Shown here: in pieces, positions 31,952-40,312 of the stretch
Layout of the letters: every line of letters begins with the position of its first letter
Numbering within the stretch: position 1 is the first letter of the stretch
Assembly: GCA_018806915.1 (NCBI GenBank)
Contig: JAGKQI010000031.1
Location: 558,001-622,000, forward strand
DNA: 64,000 bases
Direction: 5' to 3'
DNA from: Phytophthora colocasiae
Taxonomy: Eukaryota; Oomycota; Peronosporomycetes; Peronosporales; Peronosporaceae
The notes under the pieces: generated by a model
What the model saw: the letters and a program-made list of their open reading frames with translations, nothing else
The model's database searches: none
Told to the model about the DNA's origin: nothing
Translations under genes and position numbers: made by a program

Positions 31952-32944
31952 ATGGAGAAGTTCACTGACACTCGAGTTGAAGGCATCACGAAGTTTTCAT
32001 CGAACTCCACGGCAAGTTATCGCTACGTACTGTCATTGGAAAGTGACCAAGTGAATATTTTCCTCGAAGACCTATCGAGCAAGCAACAGTGGTAAGGAGA
32101 CATTTCACTTTGTTATAGTGTTTAGATCATAGCTACTAAGGTGAAACAGGCAAACTGGACCTCTGAACAAGCAAGACTACATCACACCTGCGAACGATTT
32201 GGTGGACGCTTCCGCAGCAGACTATGTTTCCGTACGTTTTGGGTTACATTTAACTACATGCCCTTACCTAAACGTACATTTATTTTCTTCCTTATGTAGT
32301 GCTTTAAAGAATGTCTGGATAGTCGATTGGGAGAGGATGAGGACGTCGAACGGGAGTTGGTGGCCCAAAACGGGAACAAACTCAAGCTCAAGTTGAGTTG
32401 GAAGATTCGTTTCCTTCATTTCGCACGCATCCATTACACTTTCGAGTTGAAGCCAATTGTTGTGCAGCGGATTGATATCTTGACGTTGAAGCTAAAAGCC
32501 CAACAAGAAGAGCTGGAACGACTTCGAGAGAAGATTGACACAGGTCCAACTGCCTTTCTCTATGTTGAAAGTGAAACGTTAGTGGACTCGAAGCTGCAAT
32601 GGAAGGACGTGGCACGTGAGGCTTTTGCACTCAGTGAAGATAAAACCTCCATCAAGATTCTGGTTTCTGGTATTTATTCCATTGGACTTGTGGTGAACCA
32701 TACCACCCCAAATAATACAAGGGAGGGGCTGGTTTCACTGCAGATGAATGCGAAGACGATTCAATCAGCCGCTTCGGATTCTCCTTTCATTCGCTCTTGC
32801 GGTTGCAGTTGGCGTCGGACCAATTCTTCGCTGATGTGTGTCATTCGAGTTGCCGAAGGGGATGACCTGAGCGTTGTTTGCTCTAATATGTTTGTCATCG
32901 CGGAGATGCCGTCCTATTTGACTATTGCGCGTCTTGGAGCCTAA
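31952..32944 (+). CDS. Head-coil-jelly-roll family protein, copy D (intact)
   Basis: Exons 31952-32091, 32150-32231 and 32300-32944 join to 288 aa. Exon 1 is more divergent (MEKFTDTRVEG, 'NIFLEDLSSKQQW'). Coiled coil 'IDILTLKLKAQQEELERLRE'; jelly roll with 'TSIKILVSGIYSIGLVVNH' and 'PSYLTIARLGA'. In the jelly roll (e.g. 'QMNAKTIQSAASDS') it resembles copy H on the other side of the palindrome. Donors are GTAAGG and GTACGT. Intact. Confidence 0.8.
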
Positions 32945-33099
32945 TCGCAAGTTGTGTATCGTCTAACGTTTCCCAATGTGATCTCAACGTACTCTTAAGT
33001 ATTGTCAGAATTCGAATCTGCATGTGGATGGCAGACATCTTCGCTTTAAAAGGTTTTGCGTGGTGCTCCTGAGGATTCTTCAGAGAAGAACGGAAGTCG

Positions 33100-33245
33100 G
33101 TATTTTCTTCGAAGATTATCGCTACGTCAAACGTAGGTTGATACCTCAGAATGGAGGGAAAATGACGCTCGAGCTGAGCTTGAAGATCCATCACCTCCGT
33201 TCAGTTCGTGCCATTAATCAGGATTCAATTCCATGTACAAGGTAG
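33100..33245 (+). pseudogene. Head-coil-jelly-roll family, copy E (fragment)
   Basis: A stub of exon 3 ('RRLIPQNGGKMTLELSLKIHHLRSVRAIN') that is cut off at about 33235, where the palindrome arm begins. Exons 1 and 2 and the rest of exon 3 are missing. It marks the outer border of the left palindrome arm. Confidence 0.75.
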
Positions 33246-33336
33246 TAATTGACACAGCACATTTCCTTTACACATTCACAAGCTCTTCTATTCGAGCTAC
33301 ATCTAAAACAATCTTCAGACACTATACACCACGGGA

Positions 33337-33936
33337 TTAAGCAGAGGACGACGCAGCGACTGAACTGGTTGTGCTAGTGGTAGTAGCCGTAGCAGGGGCT
33401 TCACCCGAACCTCCCTTGGGGGATTCACCCGACCCGATGGACGGCATCTCTCCGTTAAACGATCCGCCAAAATTGCCACCGCCGAAGCCAGAGCCACCGA
33501 ATCCGTGACCTCCGAACGAACCGGCAAAGTCACCACTTGAGAAGGAACCTTCACCCCTGCCGTGGCCTCCGTGTCGTCCAAACCCTTCGTGACCACCGAA
33601 TGAGCCACTGCCGTGAGCGAATACCTCTTCTGATCCGACATTCTGCATGCCGCCGTGACCCGAGCCACCGAAACCACGTCCGTTTCCGCCCTGCATGGAA
33701 CCCGAAGGCCGGTTGGCTCTCGCGGATCCTTCCTGGTCGAGAGCACCGAAGTTGCTCTGGGCCTCGACGTTGCCAGGTGTGAAACCTGATCCGGAACTGA
33801 GCGTCGAGAAGTCGGCGGTGTTGACGGTGGAGTCCGTCTCAGTTGAAGCTTCAGATCGGAGAAGACGTTGAGCATTGACCATCGACGTCATGACGCTGAG
33901 GACAGCAGCCGAAGCGAGGATCGAGAATAGTTTCAT
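33337..33936 (-). CDS. Secreted glycine-rich protein with RLLR motif (intact copy)
   Basis: 199 aa, intronless. Signal peptide at residues 1-22 (cleavage after VNA), immediately followed by QRLLRSEAS, an RXLR-like tetrapeptide at residues 24-27 with no following EER motif. Residues ~75-175 are Gly-rich (GGSGHGG, SFGGHGFGGSGFGGGNFGG) and the end is Thr/Ser-rich. Glycine-rich secreted proteins of oomycetes are often wall or extracellular matrix components; an effector role is only a possibility. An Inr/FPR-like sequence lies 44-57 nt upstream. A second, frameshifted copy lies at 37060 in mirror orientation. Confidence 0.75.
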   Translation of the reverse strand: MKLFSILASAAVLSVMTSMVNAQRLLRSEASTETDSTVNTADFSTLSSGSGFTPGNVEAQSNFGALDQEGSARANRPSGSMQGGNGRGFGGSGHGGMQNVGSEEVFAHGSGSFGGHEGFGRHGGHGRGEGSFSSGDFAGSFGGHGFGGSGFGGGNFGGSFNGEMPSIGSGESPKGGSGEAPATATTTSTTSSVAASSSA

Positions 33937-33979
33937 CTTGAGTTGGTTGGTGATGGTTGGAGGGTGCTGAAAGCGAGGC

Positions 33980-33993
33980 CAAATGAAAAGTGA
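33980..33993 (-). promoter_or_regulatory. Inr + FPR-like promoter of the glycine-rich gene
   Basis: On the minus strand TCACTTTTCATTTG, differing from TCATTYBNCAWTTT at two positions, 44-57 nt before the ATG at 33936. The same sequence is kept in the mirror copy at 37003-37016. Confidence 0.55.
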
Positions 33994-34002
33994 GGAACTA
34001 AC

Positions 34003-34323
34003 TTAGTGCTGAGCGCGGACGAGAGTGAGGGATCCATGACAAAGGCAATTTGGACGGAGGGGGTAGTTGGTTGCCTCGCTCGACTGGCACAAGTCACGCG
34101 TGATTGGTGATCCTACCGTATCGGACGTTCGTTCTGAATGAGCAGGTGGTGCGGCTTTGACTGGTGGCACCACTCCGGTTGTTGACGATGTCATCTCCAG
34201 CAGCCCCACGTGCTCGCGATCGGCGAAAGGCTTCGTCGGTGGCACCAGTTGGTAGTTCATCGCCATAGTCAAACTAGCATGAAGACTGGTAAAAGTTAGT
34301 CGCCGACGGGATCTGTCAAGCAC
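34003..34323 (-). CDS. Small hypothetical frame in the palindrome arm
   Basis: 106-codon frame with a Pro/Thr/Ser-rich middle ('LVPPTKPFADREHVGLLE'). The mirror frame at 34532 is cut by the MULE. Conservation between the arms reflects the recent duplication, so it is weak evidence for coding. It lies just upstream of the glycine-rich gene on the same strand and could be a spurious frame or upstream exon. Confidence 0.25.
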   Translation of the reverse strand: MLDRSRRRLTFTSLHASLTMAMNYQLVPPTKPFADREHVGLLEMTSSTTGVVPPVKAAPPAHSERTSDTVGSPITRDLCQSSEATNYPLRPNCLCHGSLTLVRAQH

Positions 34324-34470
34324 GGCCAGCAGGTCTGCCTCACCTGTACGTGGAGTCCGAGTTGACGTGAGTCAAACTGCTGCGTTTGTCATTGTAGTGC
34401 GACTTCAGGAACTGAGCATCAAACACGCATCAACACTCATGACATCCATCCACTACGATACCAAGCGCAT

Positions 34471-34769
34471 CGCAGCAGTTTGACTCACGTCAACTCGGAC
34501 TCCACGTACAGGTGAGGCAGACCTGCTGGCCGTGCTTGACAGATCCCGTCGGCGACTAACTTTTACCAGTCTCCATGCTAGTTTGACTATGGCGATGAAC
34601 TACCAACTGGTGCCACCGACGAAGCCTTTCGCCGATCGCGAGCACGTGGGGCTGCTGGAGATGACATCGTCAACAACCGGAGTGGTGCTACCAGTCAAAG
34701 CCGCACCACCTGCTCATTCAGAACGAACGTCCGATACGGTAGGATCACCGATCACGCGTGACTTGTGCC
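34471..34769 (+). repeat. Right palindrome arm, inner part
   Basis: Inverted copy of 34086-34384. It ends with ACTTGTGCC, the left target duplication of the MULE insertion. Confidence 0.92.
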
Positions 34770-36901
34770 GAAGGATTCAATACAGGTCTTAACAGGAACA
34801 GGCCTCATCTTGGCCAAACGAGGTTTTTTGTTGAGGTCACGCGAATAGGTCATGGAGGTTAATCGCAGGTATTACATAGGTCTCACCAGCTCCATCCATT
34901 TGCCACTTTCAGTTTTGAAGAACCCAGCACGCTTAGGATGGTCGCCCACTCCGCTACTCGAAGCCAGTACCGCGCTGTCAGGAACTGTGATGATGCAGGC
35001 CCCGACACACCTGGCCGTACTTCAAATGGAGGGGGCACCCAGCAAGCTGCCGAAGGAGAGGCTGCTCGAGCGACTCGAAGCTGGCACGTTGGCGAGGGAG
35101 GAAATGCAGGCGAACGAGACGTTGACTCCGGAGATGGTGGTCGTATGCACGAGCAAGTGCCCCCTGCTTGTCGACATGAACAAGCCCAAAGAGCTGGCGG
35201 GCATCTAGGTGGCGGCATGGACACCGTCCAGCGAGTCGAGGGGAGCGACAACGTCTCGTCGGACACTGATGAAGCGCCCTGGAACTCAGATGCCGGCAAC
35301 ACGTTGAGTAGCACCGAAAGCTCTAAACGTTCCCGTTTAAGTACCCGTCAAGTGTACTCAGGCGAGGAAGACGCCCCTGCCCGCAAGAAACGCGACGGCG
35401 CCACCAAATTGTACATCAACGGCTACGAGTTAACTCGCGCAATTATCACGCAAGTCAAGATCTCCTATCGGTGCAGCTTCTACCGCAGCCAGGGCTGCAA
35501 GGCTAAGCTAGAGTTTATTGCTGCGAGAATGGAGTACGACTTTGCAAACAGCATTCCACATACATGCGTTCCTCCTGTGATGCAAGCACTGACGGCTAAC
35601 GAAGCGGCTGGCGTACAAGATGTCACAATTGCCATGAAACGTGAAGTTGACAGACTAGCAACTACATCGGTGGCAACGCCAGTACAAGTCTGGGATGAAG
35701 TTAGCGCTAAGTTCTACAGAGCAACTGAGCACAACGTCGCAATCCGAGGCTTAGCCCGAGGACAAGTTATTCGACGAGTCCATCACGCCCGTGCACTGCA
35801 CTACGGAACTGACGTCCATGGACGGGCTGAAGTGCCTCCGTTGGTAAATTGCAAGAACAGCAACTTGCTATTCTTGCAGTTTCATCACGTATGGGCTAAC
35901 ACCAAGAATACGTTGGACAGAGTCATCGGGTGGGCCAATCCAGCTCTTCTCAGCCTGCTTCGATACGAAAACATCACGCTATTCGTGGACGGCACTTTCC
36001 GCTGCGTACCAGACACCTTCACTCAATGCATCGTCCTAATGGTCTTCGATCGAGGCACAAAACTCTACATTCCAATTTTCTTCGTGCTCTGCACGTCCTA
36101 GACGTACGACACGTACTGGAACGTGTTCCAGTTCGTGTCCAACGCATGTGGAGAGGACATCAAGCCCAAAGAGATTGTGTGCGACTTCGAAACCGCGCTG
36201 ATTAATTCTTTGACTGACAGATTTCCTTCTGCAGCCATCATAGACTGCTTGTTCCATTTCAAGCAGGCCTGTAGGCGCAGCATGGTCAAGCATCGTATCC
36301 ACGAGGATCAAATAAGGATCGCAATGAGACGAGGCTTTCTGGACATGTTGACGGTGGTGGAGCGAGACATCATTGCATCAAAGGCCGTTCCGTGGGTACA
36401 GGACGCTATCGAGAAGCAGTGCGTCCAGGAGAGTATTCCTTACTCGGCAACAAAATGGGTATCCTTTTGGAAATACTTCGAACGGACGTGGTTGAAGCTT
36501 CTACCTCCAAAGTTTTGGAACGTACATGGCTACAGCAATACCGTGGTTGCCCGCACAAATAATCCGCTCGAGCGGTTTAATCGCGAGCAGCGTTCGGAAC
36601 TCCGCATCCATCGCTGCCGCGGTTTATCCAGACGGTTGAGGACATATCCCGCCGCCGCGTTCAGCTGCGAGATGATATAAATCTGGGTAGGGCGATGCCT
36701 CCACGTCGTACCGAGCGATACGAACTTCCAACCCCGTTCGCTTTAGACGACGAAGCTGGTAGCACAGTAGAGTAAGTAGACGCTATAATGTATGCAGTCA
36801 TCTTGTGTGACCTAGTGTTGGTCTCGTTCCCAATCAAACAGACAGGTCACGTGACCTACTCCTAAGACCTCTTCTCTGTATGACCTGCAATAAACCCTAT
36901 C
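34770..36901 (+). mobile_element. MULE (Mutator-like) DNA transposon in the right palindrome arm
   Basis: 2132-bp insertion flanked by the 9-bp duplication ACTTGTGCC (34761-34769 and 36902-36910), the size produced by Mutator transposases. The empty site is seen in the left palindrome arm. Ends show a weak terminal inverted repeat (GAAGGATTCAATACAGGTC against GATAGGGTTTATTGCAGGTC, about 13 of 20 positions). It encodes one broken MULE transposase. Confidence 0.92.
34938..36775 (+). pseudogene. MULE transposase, broken
   Basis: Starts at ATG 34938. A FLYWCH/WRKY-like zinc-binding N-domain is seen in 'YRCSFYRSQGCKAKLEF...SIPHTC'; the MULE catalytic domain follows with 'LFVDGTFRCVPDTFTQ' (first Asp), 'VCDFETALINSL' (second Asp) and 'CLFHFKQACRR'. 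An in-frame TAG at 36099-36101 interrupts the domain, with perfect continuation after it, and a one-base loss near 36606 moves the conserved C-terminus ('LPRFIQTVEDISRRR') to another frame that ends at 36775. Non-functional copy. Confidence 0.88.
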
Positions 36902-36910
36902 ACTTGTGCC

Positions 36911-37745
36911 AGTCGAGCGAGGCAACCAACTACCCCCTCTGTCCAAATTGCCTTTGTCATGGATCCCTCACTCTCGTCCGCGCTCAGCGCTAAGTTAGTT
37001 CCTCACTTTTCATTTGGCCTCGCTTTCAGCACCCTCCGACCACCACCAACCAACTCAAGATGAAACTATTCTCGATCCTCGCTTCGGCTGCTGTCCTCAG
37101 CGTCATGACGTCGATGGTCAATGCTCAACGTCTTCTCCGATCTGAAGCTTCAACTGAGACGGACTCCACCGTCAACACCGCCGACTTCTCGACGCTCAGT
37201 TCCGGATCAGGTTTCACACCTGGCAACGTCGAGGCCCAGAGCAACTTCGGTGCTCTCGACCAGGAAGGATCCGCGAGAGCCAACCGGCCTTCGGGTTCCA
37301 TGCAGGGCGGAAACGGACGTGGTATCGGTGGCTCGGGTCACGGCGGCATGCAGAATGTCGGATCAGGAGAGGGATTCGCTCACGGCAGTGGCTCGTCGGT
37401 GGACACGGAGGGTTTGGACGACACGGAGGCCACGGCAGGGGTGAAGGTTCCTTCTCAAGTGGTGACTTTGCCGGTTCGTTCGGAGGTCACGGATTCGGTG
37501 GCTCTGGCTTCGGCGGTGGCGATTTTGGTGGCTCGTTTAACGGAGAGATGCCGTCCATCGGATCGGGTGAGTCCCCCAAGGGAGGTTCAGGTGAAGACCC
37601 TACTTCAGCTACTACCACTAGCACAACCAGTTCAGTCGCTGCGTCGTCTTCTGCTTAATCCCGTGATGTTTAGTGTCTGAAGATTTTTTTTTGGTTGTAG
37701 CTCGGATAGAAGAGCTTGTGAATGTAAAGGAAATGTGCTGTGTTT
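36911..37745 (+). repeat. Right palindrome arm, outer part
   Basis: Continues the inverted copy of 33252-34085 after the MULE. Similarity to the left arm is high through the glycine-rich gene and fades beyond ~37745 into copy F of the repeated gene family. Confidence 0.9.
37060..37680 (+). pseudogene. Secreted glycine-rich protein, frameshifted mirror copy
   Basis: Identical start to the gene at 33936 (same signal peptide and RLLR), but a one-base loss at about 37393 (GGCTCATTCGG became GGCTCGTCGG) throws the Gly-rich half out of frame and gives an unrelated 206-aa C-terminus without Gly repeats. Its promoter sequence is intact, so a shortened or altered secreted product could still be made. 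Confidence 0.82.
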
Positions 37746-37779
37746 CGATTGTCCATGTACCAGGAACTGGGAATCGCTT

Positions 37780-38290
37780 TCAGGTTCTGATACGCGTAAC
37801 AGTCAAATTTGATGGCGTTTTCGGGGTAACGTTAGAACACTCCCGTCTTTCTCCATTTGGAGGACATGCTTTTGTGACGAACTGGTAGCGATAGGATGCG
37901 CGTAGAATGATCCCGTAACCACTGATTGAATCGCCTCGCCGGCCATTTGTAGTGAGTACCCCCTACATATTCGTTGTGGGAATATGATTCACCACATGCC
38001 TAATTGAATACAGCCCATTTTCGTCTTCTTTGAGCGCGAAACCCTCAGCAGTCACCTCCTTCCATCGCAGTTTTGGATTTTCGCTTTCGACATACAAGAA
38101 GGAAGTCTTACAAAACTGACATTCCCACGCAACCGTCCCAACTCTTCTTACTGATCCCTCAATCTCGGCTCTAGGATATCAATCTGATCAAAAGCTATAG
38201 GCTTCGGTTCGATGTAGTGAAATGTACCAAATCGAACGGAGAAGGCGGATCTTCAAGCTCAAATCGAGCACATAGCGGTAGGTTGCCACA
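37780..38290 (-). pseudogene. Head-coil-jelly-roll family, copy F (decayed)
   Basis: The minus strand shows recognisable remnants of exon 3 in order: 'YRYVL.LSLKIRLLRS', 'FDQIDILEPRL', 'SFLYVESENPKLRWKEVTAEGF' (in pieces), 'VVNHIPTT' and 'LTVTRI', with several frame breaks. No long frame is left. It lies at the outer end of the right palindrome arm, opposite fragment E. Confidence 0.7.
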
Positions 38291-38474
38291 GTGGTTGAAA
38301 TAAATCTCCTGGTACCTGGTGTCAGGAATACAAAATATTTGTTTTGTTTGGATTGTTTCATTGGTTTTGTTGCTTTCTCAACTTACTGAATCCTTCTGTG
38401 CGATAAGTTCAAAACATATACGCAACGAACAGTAGTGCAGTTGCTCTTCGCAACACCAAAACATCACAGTCTCA

Positions 38475-38955
38475 TCAGCCTCCAATACGCGCAACCGTCA
38501 AATAGGAGGTCTTATTCGAGACACAAGTGTTGCTGCATGCAACGCTGAGGTTGGAATCTTTCCCCACAGGAACGACACACATCAGCGAAGAACTGGTTGC
38601 GTGTGAACTGTACGCCGTTCCTCCGTAATTGCCACTATTATAAAGGGAAGAGCCTGCAGTCGCTGATTGAATCATCTCGTCATTCACGTACAGTGAGATT
38701 ACCCCAGGATTTTGATTTGCCGTGGGGGTATGGTTCACCACTAGTCCAAACGCATAAATACCAGGTACCAAAACCGTGATCGCCGTGTTGTCTTCACTGA
38801 ATGCGAACGTCTCAGTTGTCACCTTCTTCCATTGCAACTTCGAACCAATCACCCCTTCACTTTCGACGTATAGAAAAGTAGTCGAATCAATTCTCCCGCG
38901 CAGTCGCGCCAGTTCTTCTTGTTGATCTTTCAACTTCGATGCCAAAATATCGATT
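38475..38955 (-). pseudogene. Copy G of the head-coil-jelly-roll family, 3' part
   Basis: Second half of exon 3 of copy G: from 'DILASKLKDQQEELARLRG' (coiled coil) through the whole jelly roll ('TAITVLVPGIYAFGLVVNH', 'SSLMCVVPVGKDSNLSVAC') to the stop at 38475. The upstream half lies 6.26 kb to the right (45218-45384) beyond a DIRS-like element. The two halves meet at an ATT triplet and would be exactly in frame (648 nt of exon 3 in total), so nothing was lost at insertion. Confidence 0.88.
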
Positions 38956-39015
38956 TCCAACAATGTCAACGTTGGGGCAAATGTTGTTTTGCCACACCAG
39001 GGCGTGGCGTGGCGG
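38956..39015 (-). repeat. B2 split direct repeat
   Basis: 60 bp, identical by eye to B1 at 39164-39223; forms the 3' end of the DIRS-like element. Confidence 0.9.
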
Positions 39016-39016
39016 G

Positions 39017-39163
39017 TTAGCTGGGGCCTGGAGATTTGAGAAATGAGCCTAGTGCTCACTCCTCTTGAACTCTCGTAGCTATCTATAGATTCACTAACGA
39101 CATTGGGAAACTTTGCTTTCGTCCGCAACTCCTTTTCATCCGTTTCCTCCGCAACCGACAATT
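39017..39163 (-). repeat. A2 split direct repeat
   Basis: 147 bp, identical by eye to A1 at 45071-45217; directly abuts B1, ending in the shared ATT. Confidence 0.92.
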
Positions 39164-39223
39164 TCCAACAATGTCAACGTTGGGGCAAATGTTGTTTTGC
39201 CACACCAGGGCGTGGCGTGGCGG
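39164..39223 (-). repeat. B1 split direct repeat
   Basis: 60-bp copy of B2, placed between the recombinase gene and A2. Confidence 0.9.
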
Positions 39224-39283
39224 CTACCCCAAATTGAGACAGGGCGCCTGACATGCACTGGTCTTCACCCTGGATGCTTGTTT

Positions 39284-40312
39284 TCAGCACATCTGCCGCG
39301 AAAGATTTGCAGACCCTTTTGAAGACAGGACTGGATACTCTTCGAACGCGTTCGATAACCATCGACCTAACAGTTTTATGACCAGTCGGTCGGCACCAGC
39401 GTTTAATAACGCGGTGGCACCACCGATTCGAACTGAGTGTGTTGAAAATCGTGTCTCGTCCAGGCCGAGGTCTGAAGCTGCCATCTTGATCACTGTAGAA
39501 ATGTCTTTCGCCGATACTCCACCTTTTCTCATCGCCAATGCGGGATCCTCCGGTTTCGTGCCGAAAAATAATGCCGCCTTATGTATCCATCGTGCAGCTC
39601 GGACGGGGCAAATAATCTTGTCAGTCGATTTGTAGTGATAGCGTACTTCCTCTCGCCCAAACTGATTGTTTTTCGCGCCGGTCAACGTGATCCCCACAAT
39701 CCTTGGGGCCACGGGTTGCTCGTTTAAATCAAAGAACCGGATTGCTGACAGCCGCAAGATGTAACTATGATGTCGTTTGCCAATGAAGAGGTACTCGGAT
39801 CGTCTAAGTAGAAAAAAGTAGCCAAGAAGTAACCCGCCCCACAAAAGCTGATCGCGTGGCCTCGTTAGATCCATTCGTTGGAAGATGGCTCGAAGATGGT
39901 TCGCTGACAGGGGTTGCTGCTTGACTACTGGGTCTGTGAAGCGGCGAATTCCCTTTAATAGTATGGCATGACTAGCGTTAACACCGGGGTCGTATCCTGC
40001 TGTGTTCCGATGGTACCAGCGTACAGCGCATAGTTTCGTGCAGATTGTAGAGTACGTATTTCCTGTATGGCTGCGATTCATGCCATATCTCCAGAGATAA
40101 ACTGCAAAAGCGCCAAGTTGCGCTGTGTTGGTGCCTGTGGTTGTCGCGTGGAGCCAGGGACTATAATGCATCATTACACACCACGCGACCCATTGAGCCC
40201 AAGCGCGGGAATAATGCTTCCTGGATGATCGTGCAAGTGCCCCTGTTCGTAGTAGAGCGCCCAAAGACGCGAGAGATCGCGAGAGCCGTCCGGGATCTGC
40301 ACCTGTGACCAT
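39284..40312 (-). CDS. DIRS tyrosine recombinase
   Basis: 342 aa. The lambda-integrase-like fold is indicated by the catalytic residues: Arg in 'LLRRSEYL', His-x-x-Arg in 'THSVRIGGA', the 'LLGRW' box, and the nucleophile Tyr in 'FEEYPV'. N-terminal SAM-like region 'HYSRAWAQWVAWC'. It recombines the circular DNA copy into the genome. Its start overlaps the end of the RT/RNase H frame by 139 nt in another frame, typical of DIRS elements. Intact. Confidence 0.92.
   Translation of the reverse strand: MVTGADPGRLSRSLASLGALLRTGALARSSRKHYSRAWAQWVAWCVMMHYSPWLHATTTGTNTAQLGAFAVYLWRYGMNRSHTGNTYSTICTKLCAVRWYHRNTAGYDPGVNASHAILLKGIRRFTDPVVKQQPLSANHLRAIFQRMDLTRPRDQLLWGGLLLGYFFLLRRSEYLFIGKRHHSYILRLSAIRFFDLNEQPVAPRIVGITLTGAKNNQFGREEVRYHYKSTDKIICPVRAARWIHKAALFFGTKPEDPALAMRKGGVSAKDISTVIKMAASDLGLDETRFSTHSVRIGGATALLNAGADRLVIKLLGRWLSNAFEEYPVLSSKGSANLSRQMC

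Larger units (their letters stand above)
33252..34384 (-). repeat. Left arm of a ~1.13-kb palindrome
   Basis: Reverse complement of 34471-34769 plus 36911-37745. Near the centre the arms differ by about one base per 130; small differences and indels increase outward. An 86-nt unique spacer (34385-34470) separates the arms. The arm carries the intact glycine-rich gene and its promoter. Confidence 0.92.
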
